Shown piece after piece: positions 1 through 11,470 of a stretch of DNA of 64,000 bases. This stretch comes from Incurvaria masculella (taxonomy: Eukaryota > Arthropoda > Insecta > Lepidoptera > Incurvariidae): positions 9,132,501-9,196,500 of the forward strand of contig OX335641.1 of NCBI GenBank assembly GCA_946894095.1, read 5' to 3'. A model generated the notes under the pieces. That model had not been told where the DNA came from. It searched no databases and was given only the letters and a program-made list of their open reading frames with translations. Made by a program: the position numbers and the translations under genes. The number at the start of each line of letters is the position of its first letter. The first letter of the stretch is position 1.

Positions 1-633
1 AAAGCGAAACAAAAACACAGTTATCGATCGATACAGCTGTATCGTTGCATTTGTGCTCCCGCTGCAGTTCGATCCATTTCAGTGTCTACGTGTGTTATTT
101 CGTTTAGTGGCCGCGCCGCACGCCATTGTACCAAGTTTGTTTTTTATTGCACCGGAAACCGTTGCGAAATTCGGAGCTATCATTCTTCGATGATCATTCT
201 TAATGAACTACAATATATAGAAAACGATTAACAAGATTTCCTGCTCAAGAATATGCTTGCGCCCTATCGAGGGCCGGTTTTGAACTTGAGTAATGAAATC
301 CTCACTCTTCACTCACTCACCAAGTGCATATAACTTGTCGATACAAGTGCGCCTACTATTTGTAAACTGTGGCCGACCGCCGCCGCAGCGGTCCGCCGCT
401 CGCGTGAGCTCCAGTGTGAACGCAACTTATTTGAATAATGAGCACAGTGGCGGGGATAAATTTGTGATAAGAAAATTGTGTGATTTTAGGTGAATTATAA
501 GAATACTTGAGCTAAAACGGTATATAAATAGCTTAGTGCAAGGCTCGTTAGATTTGCGTGAGCATGCCCGGCTTTGCTGAACTTACTACCTAGTATAATA
601 TGCTGAACAAATAAACAAACCTCGACCAAAGTT
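1..633. other. No gene recognised; probably intron or upstream sequence of ss
   Basis: AT-rich with a short GC-rich patch near 370-415. There are short open frames but no recognisable domain. Initiator-like TTTCAGTGT occurs near 75, but nothing else supports a promoter. Confidence 0.3.
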
Positions 634-958
634 GGTGGTATAAACTAGGTGGTAGGGTTAAGCCCGTCTTGATTGGTACCACCGCATCGGACGAAACTGT
701 GGTTGAAGGGGCAATTAATGGAGCGGAATTTATCCGTGTTTTCCATCCAGTCCAGTGTAGCCGTGCTCATAAAGGGAAGATCCTGGCATGGCACCTAATT
801 CCTTCAGGAATGTCGTGTATTAGGTTAATGATATGACTGTAGTTGTGTGGTATCAGCCATCCATGTCAGGCTCCATAAAACTAATTCGTTCGGGAATGCG
901 TTGTGTTGGTTAATGTCATGACCGTGGGTTTAGTAACCCATCCATGTTCAGTTACTTA
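634..958 (+). repeat. tRNA-derived SINE family, 5'-truncated copy
   Basis: Matches the body of the SINE whose full copies are at 11062-11470 and 23778-24186. Shared blocks include GTGGTAGGGTTAAGCCCG, the CATCCAGT block, TGGCATGGCACCTAATTCCT and CATCCATGTCAG. The tail region (from the CATCCATGTC block) is partly duplicated at 890-955. The head with the pol III boxes is missing. Confidence 0.75.
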
Positions 959-989
959 AAAAATACCCCTACTGGGAACCCCGCAGAGG

Positions 990-1226
990 CACAAGTGGTC
1001 CTATATCAGGACTTTCCTCATATTGCACGGCTATATTGAGCTTGATGGAAAAGATGGGCAGTTTTATTAGAGCTTCGACCATGATTCATTCAATGCAAGG
1101 GTGCCAAGCCGGGCCGGATCAACCCTACCACTTAGTAAATAAGGAAGGAGACCTGCAGTTTTACGTGAAATCCAAACTACGAACGACCAATCCCTTAGTA
1201 AGCTGTTGCGACATGTACGGGAAGAT
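990..1226 (-). repeat. SINE family copy, inverted and 5'-truncated
   Basis: Reverse-complement match to the SINE body, including the blocks for TTTTACGTGAAATCC, CCTACCACTTAGTAA and CTATATTGAGCTTGATGGAA. Together with the copy at 634-958 it forms an imperfect inverted pair. Confidence 0.7.
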
Positions 1227-1754
1227 GAGGAATTACTTGTGATATACTTGATATTTTACAAATTTGGATTCATCAACTTTTTACTTCTTATGGCATTGCA
1301 TATGTATTTCGTCAGGGTGGTTATTTACCATTAACTATGCAGGTTCTTGGCCCACATCCAACGCAACCAATTTTTGCCATTCGATTATATTTAACCAGCA
1401 GTAACGGCGTTAAAATTCCGCCGGAGGTTTTAGAGAGGTTTTGTAATCTCAACGTTTACTTACCTTCAAGCTTATCAAGTGACCAGTGTATAGGTATATT
1501 CCGTAGAGACATTTTGCTTTACTGCACTATACAACGAGTAAAATTCCCATGCTAGAGACTTACATACATGCCGATAGATACTCTTTTTTTTTATTCTGTA
1601 AGCAAAATAAAATAATATAAAAAGCGTAGAATTAGATATAAAACGCATCAAAATCGTGTGATTATTTAGTTATAAGCGGACAGACAGACCGACAGGAATT
1701 TTTAACATCAAGTAAGTACGGTAATATTATTCTTTCGAAATATACTCGACCTTT
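1227..1754. other. No feature seen
   Basis: AT-rich, with a few short open frames and no recognisable coding or repeat signature. Confidence 0.3.
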
Positions 1755-2045
1755 ATTTATGTGCTGTGTGGGTTCCGGCACGTTTAAATAATACAATCGG
1801 GCCTACTGCATTTCCCTTCGTAGTTCGGATTGCACGTCAAACTATAGGTTTTACTTACTAGAACTACGGGATAATCCCGCCCGCGTTTGTGCCATGGTCG
1901 AAGTGGCAATCGAAATTGTCCATGTTTTCCACCCAGTTCAATGCAATATAAAGAAGGTCCTGGCATGGCACCTTGTTCTTAGTGCGTGGTGTGTTGATCT
2001 AATATCGTGACAGTATTAGTCTTCCATGTCCAGTTTAAAAAAAAA
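1755..2045 (+). repeat. SINE family copy, truncated head
   Basis: Shares CGGATTGCACGTCAAACTA, GGGATAATCCCGCCCG, ATGGTCGAAGTGGCAATCG, TCCTGGCATGGCACCTTG and CTTCCATGTCCAGTTT with the other copies. It ends in an A-run at 2037-2046. Confidence 0.75.
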
Positions 2046-2504
2046 ATGGCATTTTGGTGTTATCACGCTGCATAATAATTCAGTTTTGATGTAAGACTAG
2101 ATTTAATAACAACAAAAATATCAACACATTTTTTTCTTTCCAACAGTGACACCGATACTTTTTACCTTAACGAAAGTACCAAGGCTGCAGAAATTGTTAG
2201 ATGATTTAAAATTGTGTAACACCATAAATTAGTGGCTGGGCCCTGTCTGCGTGACGATGAAGAATTCGTGAATTCGTTATGTTTTTAGGAATTTTAATAA
2301 TATTTAATTCACGGCAAAATTAGGCTGCTGAAAGTGTTAGCAGATGAGTTTTTTTTCTTGTGGCCTCTGTCTCGAATTTGGGACAATTCGCCAGTTCCAG
2401 TTTCTTTCGCTCTTCAGTTGTTATTTGTTTCCCTTCATTATCTTCTCATTGACATTTTAACATGAATCGTAGATGTTTAAAAATTTTGTAAATCTGTTAG
2501 ACTA

Positions 2505-3047
2505 GGAGGTCGCGACGAAAATGGTAACGATGACGTAAATGGCTGAAAGTGGGTTCAGGGGATTAATACCAACCCTCTGAAGCTAAATGTTGTCGGTCTG
2601 CCTGTTCCAAGTGGTTGCGTTACGTAGATAAGGCGTCTGAAAAAGTCGTTATGCTGACAAAAAATATATATGATAAGGTAAATCGATGCAAATGACAAAG
2701 TATGAAAGTATCAGTACATACTTGGTTAGCAATACAAAAACTGAACAAATTTTTGGTTGCATTTCGTAGATATAGGAGATTTAGGTTACAGACATAAGTT
2801 TAGGTATATATAAGTATTTAATTAAAAAACCTAATGGTTTTGGTGCATTATTAATAGTTATCATTGTTTCTAGATAATCAGTATATTCATCACCAGGTAC
2901 ATCCCAACATCTATTTTATATAGCCAATCTAGGTAACGCAACCACTTGGCGCAGGCAGACCGACATATTTAGCAACAGAAGGTTGGTCTCTAACATGTGA
3001 GCCCATCAGCCATTTACCTTATCGTGACCAAAAATTTCGTTACCTCC
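2505..3047. mobile_element. Foldback (long terminal inverted repeat) element, about 540 bp
   Basis: Two imperfect arms of about 120 bp, 2505-2628 and 2928-3047, are reverse complements. Both carry GTCGGTCTGCCTG, AAGTGGTTGCGTTAC and GTAAATGGCTGA. The loop of about 300 bp is AT-rich and has no coding potential. This fits a non-autonomous DNA transposon. Confidence 0.75.
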
Positions 3048-3545
3048 CGGAATATGTGATCTTTGGCTGGGCCTGTCTGTGCTTATTTCTCGCACAAACC
3101 TTATTTCTCGTTATTTTCTCATTGGTGCGAGTACATAATATATCGCGAAAGGAACATCGTTGTCCCACGACCACTCTGGTATTTTTTTTCTATCGAGCCA
3201 CCGCAAAGATGAAAAATCTACCTCGAAATTGGAGCAATTAAAATGGGCATATTCCTCGTAGAGCATCTGTTGCTGGCTAGTGACCCCTGTTCGTTATGCC
3301 TCCATGACCCCTAACCGTAAAACAATATGGTACAACGCAACTGTTTGATAAGGGTTGGCTGTAATTATGGGGAATGCCATTAGTAGCTGTTGCGCCACGA
3401 TCTGCGGTGGCTTATGATGGGAGTGAATGACTTAGGTGAATGATCGTATTTTTCTGTATGTTGCCCTCCGAATTGAAACAAATATTATAAATTATTTAAG
3501 TTTTTTAAACCATGTTGCAAATATTTTAACATTGGTATTAAATAT

Positions 3546-3740
3546 TGTGACAGACCAGTAGCCTATTAGTTAACACCTGTGGACTATTGTTTCGAAGATC
3601 TCGGATTCGAATCGGAAATTATAGATGCGTCTCTTTCGTTCTACGAAATCGCGGACCTATTTTTTTCAAATCAGTATTGGAAAGCCTGATTTCGGCCCAC
3701 CTAAAATATGTTTGTATCACAATAAAAAAATGTGAAGATT
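3546..3740 (+). repeat. Second, distinct tRNA-derived SINE-like element
   Basis: Box A-like TAGCCTATTAG (3559-3569) and box B-like GGATTCGAATC (3603-3613) are spaced as in a tRNA promoter. A unique body and an A-rich end (CAATAAAAAAATG) follow. It is not the same family as the abundant SINE. The tRNA cloverleaf does not close, so it is not a tRNA gene. Confidence 0.55.
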
Positions 3741-5094
3741 TTTTAGAACGAAATCAGAATTAATTGTATGCACGAGGTGAAGAATAAAATCAATATGCTA
3801 TATGGTAACAAAATACTGACGCCGCCTTAGCACAGTACACCACATGCTCCAGCGATGATCCGTTTCCAGCATTATTCAATAAAAGACAGACATAGATATA
3901 TCATTATCCAATAGAGAGCGCGAAGTCTCAAGTACGCTGTCCGCGTACAGTAGGTAGAATACAAAATTTTCAAAAATGACAATTTTACACGAGTTTAAGG
4001 ATTAATTGATTTGGAAGAAATACATTTAAATAAAATTACATCTAGTTCGCTATTTCAGAAGTCATAATGAAAATTTATCGTGAATCCTGAAAATCATTTC
4101 GGCACAAAAAAATCTTTTATAGCATCCTTCCTTTGAATCCAAGAAAATAAGGGTTTCCATAAATACCGGAGATAAAAGGAAGAAGATTCCAAGCCACACC
4201 AAACAACCACTCGCTGAATCTCTATGCAAGCCACGTACACGTAGGATCTCCTCGCTCTTTGACCAGTGGTTTTCCTTCACTGAACACTCAATAGCTCAAG
4301 TTTTTATATGTAACGGTTTTCTTCTTGTTTACGTACGCCTCACTTATGCTACTTACGCACGATTTAACTTAGTTTTTATGACAATTTGCTCCGTAATTAG
4401 CATTGAATTTAAAGAACTACATTTGGTCGACGAAATGGAAAGTCGAAAGTCGATACTATAATTTTATAAGCAATTGTGAATGGCACATCTTCATCATCAG
4501 TTTGTATACAGGGATCCATTTTCAAATAATCCAACTATTCCGATTAATAGCACTCAGAAAAAATATTAGAACCATAAAAATACCTAGCCAATTTCTGGAT
4601 GTCGATTTTGGTAACCGTGTAAATCATTTATGTCATAACCCATTGCCTCGGTTATTATTTTTAATGTGGTACAGCATATCTGAAATATTATTACATTGTC
4701 AGTGACGTAACATTATTGGCAGAGTGCTATCTCTTATCTCATTTGGATAGGAAGACTTAGTTTTGAATCAGTTCCACCCCATGTCGCCTCAACCGTCGAT
4801 CTATAGAAAGCGGCGACCAAAGAGGTGTTTCGACCAAGCGTCTCGTTCGCCTGCATACATCTATCTCCACTCTATAAACTCTATAAAGCATCAGACGTTA
4901 TAAATTTAAATGTAACACATGTACGGCGGCGCTATGGTAAAATATTGTTATGGTAGTATATTATCAGCATACTGATTTACTATCCAGTTAAGGTAATAGT
5001 TTGATTTATTGTTTAGTATAAAATGGTATTGTGGTTTTATTTTGCGTTCATGTATTGTTGTCCAAAACCAGAGCAACCTGTATTGCTCCTTTTT
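3741..5094. other. No feature seen
   Basis: AT-rich, with scattered short open frames (for example 4403-4705) that resemble no protein I know. Confidence 0.3.
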
Positions 5095-5720
5095 TAACCG
5101 ACTTCAAAAAAGGAGGAGGTTATCAATTCGTCGGAATCTTTTTTTTTTTTTTTTTTTTTTTATGTATGTTCACCGATTACTCGAAGACCCCTGGACCGAT
5201 TTGAAAAATTCTTTTTTTGTTCGAAAGGGTATACTTTCTAGTTGGTCCCATTTTTTTTTTATCAAAATCGGTTCAGTAGTTTGGTACTTAACTATACCAA
5301 CATCGAATTTCTTAACCCCGCGAACCCAGAAATGTGATTTTTTAGTTACAGTAGCTTTCTTTTCGGGTGAGATTGCTCAGTATGAGAGGTTTTTTTTTAC
5401 TTCAACTGTTGGGGGTATTCAAGGTGGTAAAAGAGGGCAAATTGTACACATTTCTATCTCTAGAGCCGCTGAACCCAGAAATTGCAGAGTATGTTTGTTT
5501 TAGATGGGAATGCTTTAGAAGAAAATATTTTTGGAAATTATACTATTAGGGGGGTAAAACAGGTCAAAATGAACACATTTAGGCGAAAACCACTCATGTT
5601 GAGATCTCTGAAACCAATTATCCTCGAAACTTAAAATTTTCAGTGACTTCTTGTTAAGACGAAAAGGCTCGCTCACAACGGATTTTACAAAATTCAACTG
5701 TTAAGGGGGGATAAACGAGG
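5095..5720 (+). repeat. Widespread lepidopteran interspersed repeat (ACCGACTTCAAAAAA family)
   Basis: Begins ACCGACTTCAAAAAAGGAGG and has a long T-run at 5140-5161, then CACCGATTACTCGAAGACCC. A second copy is at 47583-47690. Downstream, a block starting CAACTGTT/ACTATT with G-runs and ending ACACATTT recurs at about 5403, 5541 and 5695, i.e. every 140-155 bp, suggesting a tandem internal repeat. The class is not certain; it may be Helitron-like. Confidence 0.6.
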
Positions 5721-5837
5721 CCGATATATACACATTTTCATACAACTTAAACTTACGCAAGAAACAGACTATCCGGAACGATGTAAGGATGAGAAATTCA
5801 GAAGCTCAGCGGTTCCGGTCATTCGTTGTTTTGTCTT

Positions 5838-5960
5838 TTTAGGGTTCCGTTCCCAAAGGACACCAACGGAACCTTATTACTAAGCTTCCGCTATCCGTCC
5901 GTCCGTCCGTCTGTCACAGCACTCTATCTCACGTGATCTCATCGTATCAATTATCGTACG
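5838..5960 (-). repeat. Fragment of the GGTTCCGTAC-type lepidopteran repeat
   Basis: TTAGGGTTCCGTTCCCAAAG, then a (CCGT)n run at 5894-5912. This is the reverse complement of the 3' half of the copy at 55585-55860. Confidence 0.65.
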
Positions 5961-6172
5961 TATGAACCGTAAACTCATGAATCCAGATAGTTACCGGTCT
6001 ACCTTTCGTCAGAAATGAGATTTCTTAATGGTTTCATTTCTGCTAATGCTCGTTCATTGTATTGCATTGTATTGTATATGTATGTATATCTTCTTTCCAC
6101 TTTGTATGTGAAGTTGAGCAGGAGGGCTCGCCCACCTTGAGTCAAAAGTTACGCCACCACTAAAAAGCAAAA

Positions 6173-7312
6173 AATAAAATATTTTTAAATAAAAAAAGGA
6201 CCGCCTTCAAAAAAACCGGAACTAAAAAGCAAAAAATAATTGGTTACTTTTAATTAATGTACGAAAAGCTATTTTAATTCTAAATAATTATGTACAATTT
6301 CTTAATTTTTAATCATCTTTTGAAGTCGGTGCCTTGGGTAGACGTTCTTTAAGGGCTGCAAGTAGTTTGATTAATATCACCTATGGCTAAGAAAGAAATA
6401 TAAGTAGGTAGTTACTTACATTTACCTACTTGAACAAAACACAAAAACAAAAATTAAATAAACAAACAGGTCGGAAAAACGTATGTAAGTAGGTATTTAG
6501 GCAAGTACTTTGTAATTTAAATATGCCTTATACTTAAACTAAATACCTAACACAGTAAAAACAAAATATTTACAAGAAAACCCTACGAACAAACCAATAT
6601 AAAAACAACGACCACTTATATGATAAATATTTAGGTAGGTGTAGCTTGTACTTTTTATTCTACCTAAATACCTACATAACACAAAACAAAAAAAAACAAA
6701 TATAGAAAAGAACAGAAAACAATAGGTAGCGACTTTGAGGTGTCTGCTCTCAACTACGTGACAAAACGAGTGTGCGGTTAGTACATATCTCACCAATTTC
6801 GTCAGAATTCGTCTCGTTCAGACAACGATGTTGCAGGGAAGTACCAATCAACACAGAGGTGCGAATTAACGTACTCCTTCACCAGTGCGCGCCTTTATAA
6901 AGCCGAAAGTACTAATAATCGTTGAAACCCAATTTCAGTACGCTGCGCTGTATCGATATCAGCTTGCACGTAAACCAACGCTAAGGGCATCTCCAGTTAG
7001 ACGAACGGTTGCTTAAAATGCTCTGTGGAATGACGATGTCTGTGGACCAATCATTGCTGACTCAGGTTGTTTACGCTCTCGTAGACTTCGGGTGTGTTTG
7101 GCTGAAATAGTATCTGTTCGGTCAGCAGCGTGCGAAGCGAACTCTACCCAAGGCACCGACTTCAAAAGATGATTAAAAATTAAGAAATTGTACATAATTA
7201 TTTAGAATTAAAATAGCTTTTCGTACATTAATTAAAAGTAACCAATTATTTTTTGCTTTTTAGTTCCGGTTTTTTTGAAGGCGGTCCTTTTTTTATTTAA
7301 AAATATTTTATA
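6173..7312. mobile_element. DNA element with about 167-bp terminal inverted repeats
   Basis: Left arm 6176-6342 and right arm 7144-7311 are almost perfect reverse complements, including AAAAAAAGGACCGCCTTC, TTAATTAATGTACGAAAAGC and TTTGAAGTCGGTGCCTTGGG. The 800-bp interior has no transposase; the frames it contains are low in complexity. It is probably a non-autonomous DNA transposon. High arm identity suggests fairly recent activity or gene conversion. Confidence 0.85.
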
Positions 7313-7682
7313 TTTTTTCTTGTCATATCAAGGTGATGCTGTTTCATTTGTGAACATCGCTAATATTTCTTGTATTAATAGTAATCAAATATCATGCATT
7401 TCCTTGTTAGTTTTTTCAAATGCAACAAAGAAAATTATTGCTCGCGTAAAATTACAATAATATACAAATAAAATCCAGGAATGTTACAAGCGTCCGTACA
7501 ACGCTGCGGTCATTATTCCATATTTCCATGAGTTTACGCGAATGGAATGCTGTTTTTACAATAGTATTTAAACATTCACCCGTTACGAAACGGATACTCG
7601 TTTATGCATTTGTAACGAAGTGTTACGATAGATGACACACGTTCGATGATATCTTTTGGTTTTTTATACAGATTTTCAAATT

Positions 7683-7745
7683 AAAATTCAAATTCAAATT
7701 CAAATTCTTTATTGGCAACAAAAACAACAATTAGGTACAATTTAG
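7683..7745. repeat. TTCAAA short tandem repeat, probable LINE 3' tail
   Basis: Repeats of ATTCAAATTCAAATTC are followed by TTTATTGGCAAC. This composition is common at 3' ends of lepidopteran non-LTR elements. Confidence 0.45.
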
Positions 7746-8074
7746 AAATGTTTAAAAATAACCTATCATACATTTAATGCATCCTAATGATGTAATTGTA
7801 TACCAAAAGGTGCTAGCTCAGCATAATTCCTAAGCGGCCAGTACTACTTGAGTTGAGCTGACTGCAAGGTGCTGATTTTCAGCAAGTACCTGCCAATAAA
7901 TTTATTATATGTGAAATTGTGAGGCGTCGCGCTGCTCACCTCGTACGTGGGTGAGGAGTGCTGCGATAAGTAATACTAACACAAAAGTAAACTTTAAGTT
8001 TGCACTGGTAGTTATTTTAATGTGTTCTCATTTAGATTTTACCCGCCTAGATAATAAATACACATACATACATA

Positions 8075-8340
8075 CCTTCACGCCGCTTTCCCGGAGGGGC
8101 AGGCAGAGATGATAGAGCGTCATCCGGTACGATCACAGCGCACCTCTTTCGCTTCATCCACAGACATACATCTTTTCATAAATACTCTACGATTACGGGT
8201 GCTACGTACAAGACGTTTACGAAAAATTACATCAATTTGGTGATGGTACGTTCTTCTAGGCCGCCCGGGCACGACACTTCCGCTAAAAAATGTCCCTGCT
8301 ACTAATAAACCCAGATCATCGTCTGAATAGTTGTACAATG
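8075..8340 (-). mobile_element. Fragment of non-LTR retrotransposon reverse-transcriptase C-terminus
   Basis: The minus-strand frame contains SVVPGRPRRTYHHQID, STRNRRVFMKRCMSVDEAKE and VRCDRTG. These resemble the GRPRRTW...CM.VDEA tail found after reverse transcriptase in lepidopteran LINEs. The frame is short and truncated, so it is a relic. Confidence 0.55.
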
Positions 8341-8440
8341 TTTTGTCCCTTTCTCTCTAATTCGATGTCTGGCTGTCAATACAAAGGACAAAACATTGTA
8401 TAACTATTCAATAGATGATTTGGGTTTATTAGTAACAGGG
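8293..8440. repeat. Inverted repeat with about 55-bp arms
   Basis: TACTAATAAACCCAGATCAT...GTACAATGTTTTGTCC is repeated as its reverse complement (GGACAAAACATTGTATAAC...GGGTTTATTAGTAAC), with a loop of about 35 bp. It overlaps the LINE fragment; a small MITE or foldback is likely. Confidence 0.75.
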
Positions 8441-10696
8441 TGTATGTTTATAAATTAAGAGGTTTAGTTACCTAAAGGGTGAAATTAATATATAAGACGA
8501 AACTATAAAAACAATTTTCTTATTAACTCCCATACTGCCATATACAGGGCGTCATGGTCAATTTAAAATAATTCATGAAAATAAAAAATAAAAATTGTCA
8601 AAAAATTCCATTCGACCATTGTTCAATTCACTGTTACATTCTTTAATAAGAACCAAGCTATCCTATCTCCATTTCCGAGGTATTTCCCCAAAAGTATAAA
8701 CCTTAAAACACAAAGAAAGTATAAACTGACGGTTATGATTTTCACAAGCGCTGATAAAAACCGAAATTCCATGGACTTCGTCGAACTGAGAGTCGGGCGT
8801 ATGCCATATATTGCGCTGTACACACAAAACTGTTTCAATACAAGAAGTTATTTCTTTTTTTCTTCAATTAAATAAAATAGAATGGAGATAAAGTTTCACC
8901 GTATAGCTGTTCTTAGGAAAATATTAAATGCCTTTTTACCTGTATTAATGAGATCTCTTTATTATAAAAGAAACCGATTATCACATGCTACTCAATTAAA
9001 TCAACTCAATCATGCTTGCATTTATTTGCATGCAGACACTCTGACCAGCACACTATTATAATATTTTTAATCGCAAGTTATTTAGTAGAATAGCATAGAA
9101 AAGCCTTTGATACACATGCACACATGTCCTCTTTTTTAGATTGGTCGACTTTATCTTTGCACAATTTATACAAGTTGATATTGGATTAACCAACTCTTTA
9201 TTTACCATATGCCTTTTTTCTGTGAAGTAATTTCTATTTTCAAAATAAAGTTACACAAACATCTCACATATTATATGAATGTCGTGGATTATTCATATAT
9301 TAAAAAAAAAATTAAACATAAAACAAGCTCCAAGTGGAATTATAGCTTTATTTAAAATTGAAAATTATTGTAACTGTAAATCTGTAAATCTGTAAATGTA
9401 ACTGTAAATCTGAGTAATGTATAATTATTTTTATTGTCCTTCAAATTGGAGATGTGAATGAATGTCTTAATCTGCTGTAACAAACTGTAATAAAACAAAT
9501 TTACAGAGCGTTACATGTAGTATTATCACGGACCAGATAAACAGCCAATTCTGTATTCATTTTAGGCAATGAAAGCATCGTGGAATGTGTATGCGCGAGT
9601 AGCTATGAAGAAGTAGTGTTTAGGTATTACCGGGACAGTTTTATGATGATTTTATCATTCTTCGAGTCTTTGTTTTTGAAGTTTATCCTGTAGACTACAT
9701 AACAGTACTGTTAAAACAATTATACGATTTAGACGATATGTATTCAAATCGCACATACTGCTCGCGAGCAGATTAGCTCTAACTTTTTTTAAATAAATTT
9801 AGAATATATAGACTATTCAAGCTATTCAAAAACTCTTCCAATAAAAATCCATCAATCGAAAACATTGAGAACAAATCCATTTATTAGAAACATATTCCCA
9901 CTTACACCAACTATTGCAAATTATAATTTGGAACTATAACAAATTTAGTGTTACTGGCCTCGGGGCTTCTATTCGGCGACTATAGAGGCGGTGATAAAAG
10001 GATGGGGCAGTAAGGATATAAATTAGGGTTGCGATAGTCATAGTGAATTTATATCGATAGATTTTTAAAACAGTGAGAGGAACCTTTTCGGACTCAACAT
10101 ATTTATAAAGTATCTATCTATTTCTTGCCGTGTATTTATAATGTTCAGCATTATTGCAAAAATAATGGAAATCATATTTTATGTTAATGAGATATTGACT
10201 GCAGTAAGATGTCATTTCTCATTGCTTAAACACCCGAACAAAAATACAACACGAAGTGTACTGTATGCATGTCATGTGTGCAAGCAATTAATGCACAAGG
10301 CTGTTATTAATTAACGAATATTATAGAATTATTATAGAGGAATGTATTAATAAATGCTACAGACTGACTTTGATATGTCATTTATAATGGTAATTTACTT
10401 CGGACTGTATATTTACTTTTCAATTCACCGTATTGTTCAATTTCAATTTTGTATTAATGTTGACTTTCTACTAAGTAATTTATCGGGTTTGCAACGTTTC
10501 TCCAAGGAGAAAACTAGAAACAATAAATCTGTAATCTGAACACAATGTATAAAATATATAGGATATCAGCAAGAAAAATAGAGCCCAATAAAATATATCC
10601 ATGTGTAGGTTGCGAGTTTATTTACAATTAACTACATAAATAAGCAAAAGATGCAGTTGAAATAAACATCGATAGTATTCTTCCTTATTCACCTCT
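8441..10696. other. No gene; short TGTAAATC tandem repeat at 9371-9412
   Basis: AT-rich sequence without recognisable coding or transposon signature apart from the small CTGTAAAT tandem repeat. Confidence 0.3.
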
Positions 10697-11053
10697 CTAG
10701 TGGCCACATGGCGCGTGTCTCACGGGGGGACAGGGGGCGCCAGCGCCGAGCGCTCGGCTCGCCAGGTGAGGGGTAATTGGCCTCCCAGTCCGTTCAAAAT
10801 ATCGTTCTCCGTGCAGCCATACGGACCATAATTGCTTGACGCGTCCAAACACACCGCTATATAGCTCGGTCATAAAGAGATCGTCGGGCGCAAGGGAAAG
10901 TATTCTTAGATAGCTCGCTGCCCTTGTTTGGGCGATTCGGCGCGGACAAGTAATTGGCCGTGTCACTCGGTCGTCTGCCCGTTCTCCTGTCTCGGCTTGT
11001 AGCTGCTGGAACAGGACAGGAACGACGGGAAAAGCCAATTCAATCAGTGACAA
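10697..11053 (-). other. Unrecognised 118-codon open frame in a GC-richer island
   Basis: The frame starts MSLIELAFPVVPVLFQQL and is richer in GC than its surroundings. It resembles no family I know and abuts a SINE copy. It may be a transposon relic or chance. There is no splice or promoter evidence. Confidence 0.15.
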
Positions 11054-11061
11054 AGACCATG

Positions 11062-11470
11062 TCAGCCTCGGTAGCCCAGTGGTGCGATGCCTTGCGATTC
11101 GATAAGCTGGGTAAACACCTCTGAGCGCGGTTGGGTTCTGGATGGGTGACCATTTTCAACCGATGTGGCTGAAAATGGTCACCCCGTAGGCCGTGGTTCG
11201 GATTCCACGTAAAACTGTGGGTCCCCTTCCTTACTAACTAGGGTTGGGTTAGGTTAGTCTAGGTTAGGTTACCATCGCATTGAATGAACGATGTTCGAAG
11301 TGGCAATGAAAATTGTCCAGGTTTTCCATCCAGTTTAATGTAGACGAGCAATATAAGGAAGGTCCTGGAATGGCACCTAGTTCCCATTTGGTGTGTTGGG
11401 CTAATATCTGACGTTCAGTTTTGTAATAGCCATCCATGTCCAATTACAAAAAAAAAATTAAAATAAAAAA
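11062..11470 (+). repeat. tRNA-derived SINE, near full length
   Basis: The head reads CTCGGTAGCCCAGTGGTGCG, with box A TAGCCCAGTGG (11072-11082) and a box B-like GGTTCTGGATG near 11135. The shared body (TCCACGTAAAACTGTGG, ATGGCACCTAGTTCCC, CATCCATGTCCAATTAC) follows, and it ends in an A-run at 11448-11457. It carries degenerate GGTTA units at 11244-11275. Confidence 0.85.

Noticed and set aside
3559..3613. tRNA gene
   Set aside because: Promoter-box likeness only; the arms do not pair into a cloverleaf and an A-rich repeat body follows.
4780..4905. Frame MSPQPSIYRKRRPKR as a possible spineless N-terminus (family start is a short peptide then a basic RRRR stretch)
   Set aside because: The basic and bHLH residues that follow in the family are absent, and the frame soon stops. 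There is no donor in the right phase, so the likeness is limited to a few residues.
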